Source: Bacteroidota bacterium
Lineage (GTDB): Bacteria; Bacteroidota; Bacteroidia; Bacteroidales; JAAUTT01
NCBI GenBank assembly: GCA_023429135.1
Contig: JAEYWD010000033.1
Location: forward strand, 1 to 64,000
Direction of reading: 5' to 3'
DNA length: 64,000 nucleotides
In this document: positions 50,616 to 60,340 of the stretch, piece after piece
How the letters are laid out: every line of letters starts with the position of its first letter
Numbering within the stretch: position 1 is the first letter of the stretch
The notes under the pieces: model-generated
Database searches by the model: none
What the model was told of the DNA's origin: nothing
The model's input: the letters and a program-made list of their open reading frames with translations, nothing else
Translations under genes and position numbers: made by a program

Positions 50616-50637
50616 CTGGCCAAAGTCTGGCCAAAGT
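50616..50637. promoter_or_regulatory. Tandem 11-bp direct repeat, likely operator
   Basis: CTGGCCAAAGT occurs twice with no spacer, one helical turn apart, between the divergent DoxX fusion and the membrane regulator gene. A related TTGGCAAAA lies at 50591. It is the natural binding-site candidate for the regulator at 50705. Confidence 0.5.
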
Positions 50638-50704
50638 GTTTTTTATTCACAAACAAAGATTTTTTATTTTTTAATTACTTTAGTGCAGGCAACTAAATTA
50701 ACTG

Positions 50705-51946
50705 ATGCACGAGAATTCATATCTGGAGGAATGTATACGAATGCTGGAAAGGAAGTTGAACCAGGGACCTTATAGTCAATGGACAGCATCCGATTTCTCC
50801 GTGCTTAGCCAGCAAATTTTTGATGCCACAGGTAAAACAGTGAGCGATTCCACTTTAAAAAGAATTTTTGGGAAGAAAGATGCTGGCGAAAATTACACAC
50901 CACAATTATATACCCGGAATGCCTTAGTCGAATATTTGGGATTTAGAGATTGGCAACAATTTAAAAATGAGTTGAAGGCAGAGGGACCTTCCACACACCA
51001 AATAGAAAAGAAATATCCTTTAGGATTAACTGGTATTTTGATTCTTTGTACCGTTGCTATGGTGGTTATAATTTACTTCACTGGTGTAATCGGGGGAGGA
51101 GAAAAGGTATGGTTGAAAGCGGAACGAACATCACAAACGGTACCCATTACAACGGTTTTTCACTACGATGTTTCTGAAGTAAAAGACAGTGTTTTTATCG
51201 ATTTTGGAAACAATACCACTGTGCCACTTCCAAAGGATAAGCATACAATTACCGAGTATTATAAAGCTGCCGGAATATTTTATCCCCGTATCCTTACAAG
51301 AAAAAAGGTGTTGGATTCGGTTCGAATTGTGAATTTTTCCGCTGGCTGGCAGGGCGGCTATTCTCCAAACGATGATTATCGCATGTTTATTCCATTTGAA
51401 GATTCAGCAGTTTTCAGGCAGAACGATCGTCTTTACATTGCTCCCTTTGATTTAAAAATTCCTGATCCGCTTTACAATAAAGGAATTTATGCCGAGTACC
51501 GGTTGATGCGCGATTTTAATGTTTCGTTGGACAACCTGGAATTTTCTGCCACCGTTAAAAACTCTCCGCAGGAGGGTGGAAAGCTATGTTACGATGTTGA
51601 GATCTGGCTTATAGGATCGGACGATAACTGTAAGGTAAGATTTGTGGAACCGGGCTGTTTTCGTTATGGTCAGTTGAAAATAAGTGAAGAAGTTTTTAGT
51701 GGTAGATATGACGATCTATCAGCCTTGGCCCGCGACCTTAAAAACTGGACCACTATTTGTATTAAACTGGAAAGTAAACAGGTTACTGTCCAATACAATA
51801 GCTCAGATATTTTAAAACAACAATATCAAAATACTCTGGGAAAGCTCCTTGGCTTTTATTTTCGTTTTTATGGAACAGGATCTCTCAGGGAAGTTTCAAT
51901 CCGAAACTCAAAAGAGAACTCGTTGATATATAAAGGTAATTTCTGA
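50705..51946 (+). CDS. Membrane-spanning DNA-binding regulator of a carbohydrate cluster
   Basis: 413 residues. The N-terminal 90 residues form a helix-turn-helix type seen in Bacteroidota (FSVLSQQIFDATGKTVSDST then LKRIFGKK, and RNALVEYLGFRDWQQFK). One membrane helix lies at about 106-126 (LTGILILCTVAMVVIIYF). The C-terminal 280 residues, outside the cell membrane, begin with a PKD/Ig-like piece (VFIDFGNNTTVPLPKDKHTI) and continue with a beta-sandwich (RDFNVSLDNLEFSATVKNS, LGFYFRFYGTGSLREVSIRN). It probably senses a glycan in the periplasm and acts on the downstream glycoside hydrolase genes 139 bp away. Confidence 0.78.
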   Translation: MHENSYLEECIRMLERKLNQGPYSQWTASDFSVLSQQIFDATGKTVSDSTLKRIFGKKDAGENYTPQLYTRNALVEYLGFRDWQQFKNELKAEGPSTHQIEKKYPLGLTGILILCTVAMVVIIYFTGVIGGGEKVWLKAERTSQTVPITTVFHYDVSEVKDSVFIDFGNNTTVPLPKDKHTITEYYKAAGIFYPRILTRKKVLDSVRIVNFSAGWQGGYSPNDDYRMFIPFEDSAVFRQNDRLYIAPFDLKIPDPLYNKGIYAEYRLMRDFNVSLDNLEFSATVKNSPQEGGKLCYDVEIWLIGSDDNCKVRFVEPGCFRYGQLKISEEVFSGRYDDLSALARDLKNWTTICIKLESKQVTVQYNSSDILKQQYQNTLGKLLGFYFRFYGTGSLREVSIRNSKENSLIYKGNF

Positions 51947-52084
51947 AGCCAGACAATTTTTAACCCGAAATTTTACTATTAATGCATACAATTTAGATAA
52001 AAAAGGCTTTTATAAATTGGATATAGATGGATTAATACAAGCATAATCCCATATTTCCGGTTTAAAAATTAACTATTAAGCTGC

Positions 52085-54013
52085 ATGAAACTAGCTGGTT
52101 TATTGATTCTGTTTTCTGGTTTTATCTGTTTTCAGAACACATTTTCTCAGACTGATCAGGTTTTTTTTCTGGATTCGTGGAAACAACGAACCCTTACTTT
52201 GCCCGATTATAGTGATGTTCCTCAAACTTCTGGTAGAGTAAATGTTTCGGTTAAAATAGATGTGAACGATACGGTAACAAAAGTCTCCAATTACATTTTT
52301 GGTGATAACGCAAATGCTTATACTTCCAGTATGTCCGACAATCCCACTCTGATGGGATATATGGTCGACAGGGATATGGGTGTGTTACGTGGCCCCTCCG
52401 GGAGTATTTCCGATGTTTATTTCTGGAACCGATATGATACCGATCCTCCAACTGATGTTCCCAAAAGACTTGCCGGGGAAACTTCCGATTTTAGTCCCTG
52501 GTACGGGAAACGTCAATCATGGGCTAACTGGAGCATGGATGTCGATTCGTTTTACCGGATTTTATCGCAGGTGAAAGCAACGGGAATGATAACCGTTAAT
52601 TATGGGTATGCCCGGTATGGTACAAGCGACAATCCTGTTGCAAAAGCGGCACACCTTGCTGCCGATTGGGTACGATATGATAAAGGTCGTTCCAGGTTCT
52701 GGGAAATAGGCAATGAGGTTTTCGGAAGCTGGGAGGCAGGATACAGAATTGATAAGGCGCTGAATAAAGATAATCAGCCTGAATATATCAACGGAACCAT
52801 TTACGGGAAGCATTGCCTGGTTTTTATCGATTCCATGAAAAAAGCCGCTGCCGAAATTGGTGCTGACATCAAAATAGGGGTAGTGCTGGTTGAAGAAAAC
52901 AACACATCGGCACCCAACTGGAATGATGATGTCTTCAACCAGGTTGCCGATAAAACTGATTTTTATGTAATTCACAGTTATTTCACGCCTTATAATCAAA
53001 ATTCTACTGCTGCCGTTATCCTAAACTCCTATTCAAAAACAGGTAATTACCGTGATTATATCTGGAATGCGCTTGCTGCAAAAGGTAAGCTCAAACGTCC
53101 CATTGCACTTACTGAATATAATATTTTTGCAGTAGGTTCCATGCAGGCGGTTTCACATATTAACGCGTTACATGCCCCTCTTGTTATGGGAGAAGGTATC
53201 CGTACAGGATTAGGTGCGGCATTGCGATGGGATTTGGCAAACGGGTGGGATAATGGTAACGACCATGGAATGTTTTCCTACGGAAATGAACCCAATGTCG
53301 AAAATTTTTCGCCGCGTCCCGCTTTTTACAGCATGTATATGTTTCGTAAGTATTTTGGCGATGTAATGGTTAAAAGCACTGTGTTGGGGAGCAGCGATAT
53401 TGTCGTTTTTGCCTCGCGGTTTTCTTCCGGACAGGCGAGTGCCATGATAATTAATAAAGGTAATGCGTCACAAACAGCACGTATAAATGTTGCAAATTTC
53501 AAATTTGGCCAGAAATATTATACTTACACACTCACAGGCGGCACCGATAATGGAAGTTTCTCCAGAAAAATATATATTAATTCTGTAGGTCCGGCAGGTG
53601 TGGCTGGCGGACCATTAAACTATAAAACCATCAAGGCTAATGCTTCAATAATCGACAATGAAATAAAAGTCGAAATACCAGCGTACTCCATGGTTGTATT
53701 TTTAGCTGATAAAGGAGAAAAGAGTCTGGTTATTGATGAAACTTATTCGGGATTAGGAATTGAGTCCGATTTGAAATCAAAATCCGGAGTTTCGTTTTAT
53801 CCGGTTCCCGCTCGTGAAAAAGTAAGTATTGCAACCAATGGGCAAATTTTCAATAAATTGGAAATTATTGATTTATATGGGAAGACAATTCAGACTTGTC
53901 GCGATGAAATTACGGATGATTATTCAATTGATTTAAACATTCCCGGTGGGCTCTACCTTGTAAAGCTTTCCGGGGAAAATGAAGAAGTTACAGGGAAAAT
54001 TTTGAAAGAATAA
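52085..54013 (+). CDS. Secreted clan GH-A-like glycoside hydrolase with T9SS sorting domain
   Basis: 642 residues. Signal peptide MKLAGLLILFSGFICFQNTFSQ; the catalytic TIM barrel has acid/base E211 in FWEIGNEVFGSW and likely nucleophile E344 in RPIALTEYNIF, with HSYFTPYNQNS between. After a beta-sandwich (about 440-545) the C-terminal 75 residues are a type A T9SS sorting domain (VSFYPVPAREKVSIA, IPGGLYLVKLSG). Substrate is not certain; the layout is near arabinofuranosidase or GH39/GH51-like members. First of three secreted hydrolase genes; its stop overlaps the next start by one base (TAATG). Confidence 0.82.
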   Translation: MKLAGLLILFSGFICFQNTFSQTDQVFFLDSWKQRTLTLPDYSDVPQTSGRVNVSVKIDVNDTVTKVSNYIFGDNANAYTSSMSDNPTLMGYMVDRDMGVLRGPSGSISDVYFWNRYDTDPPTDVPKRLAGETSDFSPWYGKRQSWANWSMDVDSFYRILSQVKATGMITVNYGYARYGTSDNPVAKAAHLAADWVRYDKGRSRFWEIGNEVFGSWEAGYRIDKALNKDNQPEYINGTIYGKHCLVFIDSMKKAAAEIGADIKIGVVLVEENNTSAPNWNDDVFNQVADKTDFYVIHSYFTPYNQNSTAAVILNSYSKTGNYRDYIWNALAAKGKLKRPIALTEYNIFAVGSMQAVSHINALHAPLVMGEGIRTGLGAALRWDLANGWDNGNDHGMFSYGNEPNVENFSPRPAFYSMYMFRKYFGDVMVKSTVLGSSDIVVFASRFSSGQASAMIINKGNASQTARINVANFKFGQKYYTYTLTGGTDNGSFSRKIYINSVGPAGVAGGPLNYKTIKANASIIDNEIKVEIPAYSMVVFLADKGEKSLVIDETYSGLGIESDLKSKSGVSFYPVPAREKVSIATNGQIFNKLEIIDLYGKTIQTCRDEITDDYSIDLNIPGGLYLVKLSGENEEVTGKILKE

Positions 54014-55986
54014 TGATGTCACGATATATTATAATTATAGCCTTTACCTGGGTCTGGAATCTGAACATAACTGCCCAGGTTAATTTTAACCGCGGTGTTA
54101 ACCTTACCAACTGGTTTCAGGAAGCAAGTGCTCGTCAGATTCAGTTTACAAAATATACCAGGGACGATTTTGTCCAGATCAAAAGTCTGGGATGCGACGT
54201 AATACGTCTGCCTATCAATCTTCATGCAATGACAAACGGATCGCCCGACTATACGCTGGATCCGCTCTTTCTGGAGTTTCTCGACAAAGCTGTGACCTGG
54301 GCTGAAGAATTGCAGATCAATCTTATCCTGGATAATCATACCTTTAGTCCCGATGTGAATACCGATCTTAACATAGGTACTATTCTCAATAAAGTCTGGA
54401 AACAGATGGCCCAGCATTATAAGGACCGGTCGGAATATATTCTTTACGAAATACTGAATGAGCCGCATGGCATAACTACTGCGCAGTGGGGTGCAATTCA
54501 GAAGGGGGCCATCGATGCAATCCGCTCGGTCGACACCAAGCATACAATAATAGTAGGAGCCTCCGGGTTCAATACTTACAGCGAACTAAAGGATTTGCCT
54601 GTTTATAGCGATTCCAAACTTATTTACACCTTTCACTTTTACGATCCTTTTATTTTTACTCACCAGGGTGCATCCTGGGGATCTCCTTCAATGGTTCCTC
54701 TGGCAGGTGTGCCATTTCCTTATAATTCCGCTTCTATGCCTGCATGCCCCGCATCTCTTAAAGGAACCTGGGTAGAAAGTAACCTGAACAGTTATTCCTC
54801 TAACGGAACTGATGCCAAGGTTAAATCTCTGATTGACATAGCTGTGAATTTCAAAACCTCTCGCAATGTAAAAGTATTCTGCGGAGAGTTTGGCGTGTAC
54901 ATACCAAATAGTCCAAATGCCGACAGGGTTTACTGGTACGAGGTTGTGAGGAAATATCTTGAAGAAAAAGGGATACCATGGACTATATGGGATTATAATG
55001 GTGGATTCGGATTGTTTAAAAAGGATTCGAACGAACAGTTCGATTACGATTTAAATACGGAGATTCTTCAATCGCTTGGTTTTACTGTGCCCCCGCAGAA
55101 AACTTTTATTCTAAGGCCCGACAGTGTTGGATTTCCGATGTATACCGATTTAATCGAAAATAAAATCACGGGATCGGGCGCCAATAATGCCACTATCGAT
55201 TTTTATAACGACAATAAACCCAACAATGGCAAGTACTGTTTGTATTGGGGCAATGCACCACAGTACAGTAACATTACTTTCAAATTCAACACCGCAAGAG
55301 ATTTTTCCAAACTTGTAAGCGAGGGCTATGCACTGGATTTTATAGTTCGTGGCATGCCATCAACAGCCAAATTCGACATTCGTTTTATAGATACTAAAAC
55401 TTCAGATCCGGCCGATCACCCATGGCGAATGCGGATTTCCGTGGATAATACCCGGGCAGCGTGGGATAAATACTGGCATCATGTGCATGTTCCATTATCT
55501 GCATTTACCGAACAGGGATCATGGGATAATAATAGCTGGTATAACCCCGAAGGCAAGTTCGACTGGAAAGCAATTGACCGGATGGAAATTGTCGCTGAGC
55601 AGGAGTCTCTTACGGGAAAGAACTTCTGGTTCGATAATATTCATATCACAAATAAGGATACGGCCATTGTGCGAGAAAACAGCATCATCAGCAAAAGAGA
55701 AAGCTTAACCGAAGAAAATAAAGTTCTGATTTATCCTAATCCAATGAGTAACTATCTCCATTTGTCGTATAAGCTGGGTGAATCTGAATATACAAAAATT
55801 GAAATTTTTAATATGACTGGTAAAAAGGTATTTGAAAATGCCGGAATGCAACCTGCCGGAGATTATAATCAACTGTGGAATGGGAGAGATATGGCAGGAA
55901 ACGTCTTGCCTTCTGGTCTATACCTTCTTAATATCTCTTTTGGTAAAACTGGCTATACCTTTAAAATATTCGTAAATCCAATCTAA
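54013..55986 (+). CDS. GH5 endoglucanase-like enzyme with CBM and T9SS sorting domain
   Basis: 657 residues (or 656 from the second ATG). Signal to about residue 22 (LNITAQ). GH5 barrel 25-345 with ILDNHTFS, the acid/base E150 in ILYEILNEPHG, HFYDPFIFTHQG and nucleophile E292 in VFCGEFGVY. A beta-sandwich carbohydrate-binding-like domain at about 365-545 (DFYNDNKPNNGKYCLYWGNA, FWFDNIHIT). Last 85 residues: T9SS type A domain (VLIYPNPMSNYLHLSYKLG, LPSGLYLLNISFGKTGY). GH5 acts on cellulose, beta-mannan or xyloglucan; the subfamily cannot be told here. Confidence 0.92.
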   Translation: MMSRYIIIIAFTWVWNLNITAQVNFNRGVNLTNWFQEASARQIQFTKYTRDDFVQIKSLGCDVIRLPINLHAMTNGSPDYTLDPLFLEFLDKAVTWAEELQINLILDNHTFSPDVNTDLNIGTILNKVWKQMAQHYKDRSEYILYEILNEPHGITTAQWGAIQKGAIDAIRSVDTKHTIIVGASGFNTYSELKDLPVYSDSKLIYTFHFYDPFIFTHQGASWGSPSMVPLAGVPFPYNSASMPACPASLKGTWVESNLNSYSSNGTDAKVKSLIDIAVNFKTSRNVKVFCGEFGVYIPNSPNADRVYWYEVVRKYLEEKGIPWTIWDYNGGFGLFKKDSNEQFDYDLNTEILQSLGFTVPPQKTFILRPDSVGFPMYTDLIENKITGSGANNATIDFYNDNKPNNGKYCLYWGNAPQYSNITFKFNTARDFSKLVSEGYALDFIVRGMPSTAKFDIRFIDTKTSDPADHPWRMRISVDNTRAAWDKYWHHVHVPLSAFTEQGSWDNNSWYNPEGKFDWKAIDRMEIVAEQESLTGKNFWFDNIHITNKDTAIVRENSIISKRESLTEENKVLIYPNPMSNYLHLSYKLGESEYTKIEIFNMTGKKVFENAGMQPAGDYNQLWNGRDMAGNVLPSGLYLLNISFGKTGYTFKIFVNPI

Positions 55987-55990
55987 TTGC

Positions 55991-57889
55991 ATGAAAACTC
56001 TGGTTCTTATCCTTTGTGGAACTTTGCTGTTAGGCATAAATCTGAATTCGCAAACTGTGAATGTAACAGTTGATGTAAATGCCGGTAAGCATAAAATTTC
56101 ACCTTATATTTACGGAAGGAATAACTCCCTGAGTTCCGATCCTTCTAAACCCTTAACAGAAGTTCAATGGCAGTTTTTGCGCGATGCCGGTGTGAGAATT
56201 GTAAGAGAGAATGGTGGAAATAATTCAACCAAATATAACTGGCGTAAGAAAATATCCAGTCACCCCGACTGGTACAACAATGTTTACGCATCCGACTGGG
56301 ATTTTAAAGTAATCTCCATGCAGCAGAAGATGCCCGAATTGGCTGCCATTTTTGCTTTTCAGCTTATTGGCAAAGCAGCCTCCAATACCTCTAACAATTT
56401 TAACGATTGGGGATATAATCAATCCAAATGGTGGAGCGGAATAAATCAGAACCTTGCCGGTGGCGGACAGATAAACACCGCGGGCGGGGATAAGGCTCTG
56501 GTAAATGGCAATCCCGATTTGTATACCATGAACTGGAATGCCGATTCTACAACAGGAATACTGAATCATTGGATTAATAACCTGAATATTGATAAAAGCA
56601 GAATCCTTTACTGGAACATGGACAATGAACCCGAAATTTGGAGCGGTACCCACGACGATGTTATGCCAACACAGTTACCGGCAGAAGATTTTATCCAGCG
56701 GTATGTTGTAACTGCTAAAAAAGCCAGGGAATTATTTCCCGAAATAAAGCTAATGGGTCCTGTTCCCGCGAACGAATGGCAGTGGTATGTTTACGATGGT
56801 AAGAAAATCAATCATCAGGGTGTAAGTTATGTTTGGCTCGAGTATTTTATTAAACGTGTTGCCGAAGAGCAAAAGAGCTCAGGAGTGCGGTTGCTCGATG
56901 TGCTCGATATTCACTTTTATCCCGGAGAAACCAAAGCTGAAGATATTGTTCAGTTACACAGGGTCTACTTCGACAGGAACTACAATTACCCCGGTGCAAA
57001 TGGCGTTAAAAAAAGTGGCACCAGCGAATGGGATAATACCATCACCAAGGAATATATTTTTGAACGCTGTAAGGACTGGTTAAATCTGTATTTTGGCGAA
57101 AATCACGGTATTACCTTTGGCGTTACCGAAACCGGTATCAAAGTTGTGAATCCAAGTGTAACATCTGTTTGGTATGCTTCTACATTAGGGGAATTTGCAA
57201 AGCAGAGAGTTGAAATATTTTCGCCCTGGAGTTGGGAAACAGGGATGTGGGAAACCCTTCATCTTTTCAGTCGTTATGGTAAGGAAAATTATGTGAATGG
57301 AGTTTCATCAAACGAAACGCTGGTTTCAGCGTATCCATCGTTAAGCAATACCAACGATTCACTTACTATATTCCTGGTAAACAGGTCAGTCGACAAATCT
57401 CAAACGGTTACAGTTCAGCTTTCAAATTATTTTATAGGAAATGGTACCTATAATGCGCTTACCTTGGAAAATCTTCCCGCCGATGAAACATTCAAGTCTC
57501 ACACAAACAATGCGTTGGCAAAAAGGATAGAAAGTGCTTCGAATAATTCCACCACGGTTGTTTTACCTAAAATGTCGGTAACTGCTCTTTTGCTGAAGGG
57601 AAGTACAAATTCTGCCAGAGAAAAGATTAACGAATCGGTTAATATTTCGCTTTTCCCCAATCCTGCTGAAACTAAAGCAACTCTGAACTTTTCGCTTAAA
57701 AACGAAGAAACAGTGTTCGTTCAGTTATGCAATCTGCAGGGGAAACTGATACAAAACATTCTCAACAAAAAATTTAATTCCGGTAACCATAGTCTTGAAA
57801 TTTTGACAAATGATCTCGATCCGGGAATTTATTTGGTTAAGGTTGAAATTGGTAGCAAAATAATTCAGAAGAAACTGGTGGTACAATAG
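55991..57889 (+). CDS. GH44 endo-beta-glucanase/xyloglucanase with T9SS sorting domain
   Basis: 632 residues. Signal to about residue 21. GH44 signatures: RENGGNNSTKYNWRKKISS, YWNMDNEPEIWSGTHDD with acid/base E213, LDIHFYPGETK, likely nucleophile E380 in FGVTETGIK, and FSPWSWETGMWETLHLFSRYG. A beta domain closes the barrel, then a T9SS C-terminal domain (ISLFPNPAETKATLNFSL, LDPGIYLVKVEIGSK). GH44 members hydrolyse beta-1,4-glucans and xyloglucan. It follows the GH5 gene by 4 bp, so the three genes form one operon for extracellular beta-glucan breakdown. Confidence 0.93.
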   Translation: MKTLVLILCGTLLLGINLNSQTVNVTVDVNAGKHKISPYIYGRNNSLSSDPSKPLTEVQWQFLRDAGVRIVRENGGNNSTKYNWRKKISSHPDWYNNVYASDWDFKVISMQQKMPELAAIFAFQLIGKAASNTSNNFNDWGYNQSKWWSGINQNLAGGGQINTAGGDKALVNGNPDLYTMNWNADSTTGILNHWINNLNIDKSRILYWNMDNEPEIWSGTHDDVMPTQLPAEDFIQRYVVTAKKARELFPEIKLMGPVPANEWQWYVYDGKKINHQGVSYVWLEYFIKRVAEEQKSSGVRLLDVLDIHFYPGETKAEDIVQLHRVYFDRNYNYPGANGVKKSGTSEWDNTITKEYIFERCKDWLNLYFGENHGITFGVTETGIKVVNPSVTSVWYASTLGEFAKQRVEIFSPWSWETGMWETLHLFSRYGKENYVNGVSSNETLVSAYPSLSNTNDSLTIFLVNRSVDKSQTVTVQLSNYFIGNGTYNALTLENLPADETFKSHTNNALAKRIESASNNSTTVVLPKMSVTALLLKGSTNSAREKINESVNISLFPNPAETKATLNFSLKNEETVFVQLCNLQGKLIQNILNKKFNSGNHSLEILTNDLDPGIYLVKVEIGSKIIQKKLVVQ

Positions 57890-58017
57890 CTAAATTTAGC
57901 TATTATATAGTGTTTACCTGAATTTGATGTTAGAATTTACGTAACAAGCATAAAATTAAGGAAATAAGGTTAAAGAAGTATACTGATCGAGTGTACCAAG
58001 GTCGAAATACAAGTAAA

Positions 58018-58044
58018 AATAAGGTTTTAAAAAGAAACCTTATT
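58018..58044. terminator. Hairpin between convergent GH44 and LarA genes
   Basis: AATAAGGTTT and AAACCTTATT form a perfect 10-bp stem with a 7-nt loop; A/T-rich flanks on both sides would let it work in both directions. Confidence 0.6.
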
Positions 58045-58128
58045 TCGATCTATTAACCTTCATAGAAATAGTAACGAATTTAACCTTATTATCTGATATT
58101 TAACAAATGACATTTCATCGATGGGACT

Positions 58129-59355
58129 TTACTTTACAAGAATGCTGGCATTGCGGATAACGGCAATACTTCCTTTTTCTGCGTCAATTAAAGGTTGGAT
58201 ATCTTTTTCATCAATTTTCCGAACACCAAGTGTTTTGCAGGTTGTTTCGTCCAGCGATGTGAGCATATGAATTTTAATGCGTCTGGCTTTGGTCATCATG
58301 GATAGGGCAGTTCCGCCATTTCCTTCGTAATTTTCGGCCAACATGTTAAAGGCCGCATCGAAACTTCCTGCTTCCAGGTATTTCATAAAATAATTGGAGC
58401 CGATTTTATCAATACATTCACTCAAAATGATGAGTTTACCTCCATCTTTTACAAAGGCCGCAGCATGGTGAACCGATTTATGGGCTTGTATAAAATTGAT
58501 ATCTTTTGGATATCCACCACTTGAAGCTACAACCAGATCGTATTGCTCAGCGGAATTATGCCTGTAATAACTGTCGTGAATTCTGCAGACTTCTTCAAAT
58601 TCGGCATAAGTCTTCCCGGCGATCAACTGGCAAACTTTTCCCGATGCATTCATTATTCCGTGAATAGAGATCTTTTCGGGAATAAAATCGTCTATTTCCT
58701 TTAAATCTTCAGCCAGTGGATTTCCGTTGAGCTGTCCTGGCTGACAACCTGTAGCAAGAGCCCGTGAGCTTAGGTCCAGGAACAAGCCATGATTGTGGTA
58801 AATGGCTTTGCGCTGTGCTAATCCTGGGAATAATAGCTTCCGGCCACCGCCATATCCCGCAAAATAGTGATGCGAAATAGCTCCGAAAGTAATCAGGAGT
58901 GTACTCTTGAGAATATCTTTCCGGATGGTTACGGGGGTTCCTCGTTTTGTGGTACCACAAATTTCGAAAACGCTGTCGTCCGTGCAATCGTGGTGCACAA
59001 AAAGATATTCCTTGTAAATGGGGCCGTAGGTTTTAAGGCTTTCTCCTTCAGTTTGAGGAGGATGAGTTCCGTAAGCAATATAGATATGAATATTTTCTTT
59101 TGCAGCGCCTTTGCTTAAAAGAAGACCGGTAAGCCAGGGTAAGTATTCGGGGTAGCCGCAAAGCCGCGTTTTGTCGGAAACCACAATGGCTACATTTTCA
59201 AATTTTTTACGGTCATCAGGCAGGAGTTTATTCAAATCGTTTGTAAAAGACTCTTTGGTAATGTTAAACTCAGGCTGTGTAAAATCGGGGATGACAGCTT
59301 TGGATGGTATTTGTATATTAATTTCTTTGGAACCGTATTTTAAGCTAAAAGTCAT
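58129..59355 (-). CDS. larA: LarA-type nickel-pincer racemase/epimerase family protein
   Basis: 408 residues. LarA racemises lactate with a nickel-pincer cofactor tethered to a lysine. H98 in YGTHPPQTEGE, H163 in GAISHHYFAGYGGGRK, K173 in that same segment and H189 in YHNHG have the same spacing (65/66, 10 and 16 residues) as H108, H174, K184 and H200 of Lactiplantibacillus LarA, so the cofactor site looks complete. Family members also act on other 2-hydroxy acids or sugars. No larB, larC or larE cofactor genes are in the window. Confidence 0.88.
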   Translation of the reverse strand: MTFSLKYGSKEINIQIPSKAVIPDFTQPEFNITKESFTNDLNKLLPDDRKKFENVAIVVSDKTRLCGYPEYLPWLTGLLLSKGAAKENIHIYIAYGTHPPQTEGESLKTYGPIYKEYLFVHHDCTDDSVFEICGTTKRGTPVTIRKDILKSTLLITFGAISHHYFAGYGGGRKLLFPGLAQRKAIYHNHGLFLDLSSRALATGCQPGQLNGNPLAEDLKEIDDFIPEKISIHGIMNASGKVCQLIAGKTYAEFEEVCRIHDSYYRHNSAEQYDLVVASSGGYPKDINFIQAHKSVHHAAAFVKDGGKLIILSECIDKIGSNYFMKYLEAGSFDAAFNMLAENYEGNGGTALSMMTKARRIKIHMLTSLDETTCKTLGVRKIDEKDIQPLIDAEKGSIAVIRNASILVK

Positions 59356-59545
59356 AATCTTAAATTTTGCGTAAAATTAAGGAGTAAAATGTAATTACCG
59401 TCTTTGTTTTTGATAAAATGGCTTATTGTTAATAACAACCGTCAACACAAAAGAGCAATTATTTTATTATTTTAACGCACTCTGTGAAATAACCGTATTG
59501 TTTTGTATTTTTCGGTATCAAATTATAAACCTTAACCGCTTAATC

Positions 59546-60340
59546 ATGAAAAGAAAAGAGTTTTTAGCTTCCGCCGGTTTATTAGGAGTAATGCCTTTTG
59601 TATCCGGATTTTCCAGCGAACAACCTGGTAAAAAGAATACCAACCAATTTGTGGAGTTAATCAAATATCAGTTGCATCCAGGTACCAGGAAGTCAATGGT
59701 TGCCGATTTCTATAAGAATGTAGCCATACCGGCACTAAACAGAATTGGAATATCAAAAGTCGGCGTATTTAGTCCTGTTTATGGGCCCGATAACTTAACC
59801 ATTTATGTGATGATTCCCCATGAGTCTATGGAAGCTGTTTTTGTCGATAATGAGAAGCTTTTACTGGATAAAACCTACACAACCGACGGTGAGAAGTTTT
59901 TGAATGCTCCAATGAGCGAAACCGCTTTTGTAAGAATGGAAAAATCGGTTTTCCGTTGTTTCAATAACTTGCCGGCAATTGAATTACCCACTGACCTGAT
60001 GAATGTAAGCAGCCGTATTTATGAGATCAGAATTTACGAAAGTCCCAGTATGGTTTCGGCCAAGAAAAAGGTGCATATGTTTAACGAAGGCGGTGAAATT
60101 GATATTTTCAAGAAAACAGGATTGCGTCCGGTATTTTTTGGTGAATGCTTATCAGGACCAGCCATGCCAAACCTCCACTACATGTTAGCATTTAAAGATA
60201 TGCAGGAAAGAGATGCCAACTGGGATGTTTTCCGCAAGAGTCCGGAGTGGGGTAAATTAAGCAAAGATCCATATTATGCCGATACGGTTTCGTGTATTAC
60301 CGATATTATTCTTAAGCCGGAAGGTTATTCGCAGATATAA
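59546..60340 (+). CDS. NIPSNAP-domain protein with Tat-like leader
   Basis: 264 residues from the ATG at 59546 (MKRKEFLASAGLLGVMPFVSGFSS), which starts a basic, hydrophobic leader; the 40 residues before it in frame are not part of the protein. The mature part holds two NIPSNAP-type ferredoxin-like domains: FVELIKYQLHPGTRKSMVADF and YEIRIYESPSMVSAKKKVHMF, the second starting near residue 158, ending KDPYYADTVSCITDIILKP. These domains occur beside sugar- and acid-handling enzymes in Bacteroidota; role unknown. Confidence 0.82.
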   Translation: MKRKEFLASAGLLGVMPFVSGFSSEQPGKKNTNQFVELIKYQLHPGTRKSMVADFYKNVAIPALNRIGISKVGVFSPVYGPDNLTIYVMIPHESMEAVFVDNEKLLLDKTYTTDGEKFLNAPMSETAFVRMEKSVFRCFNNLPAIELPTDLMNVSSRIYEIRIYESPSMVSAKKKVHMFNEGGEIDIFKKTGLRPVFFGECLSGPAMPNLHYMLAFKDMQERDANWDVFRKSPEWGKLSKDPYYADTVSCITDIILKPEGYSQI

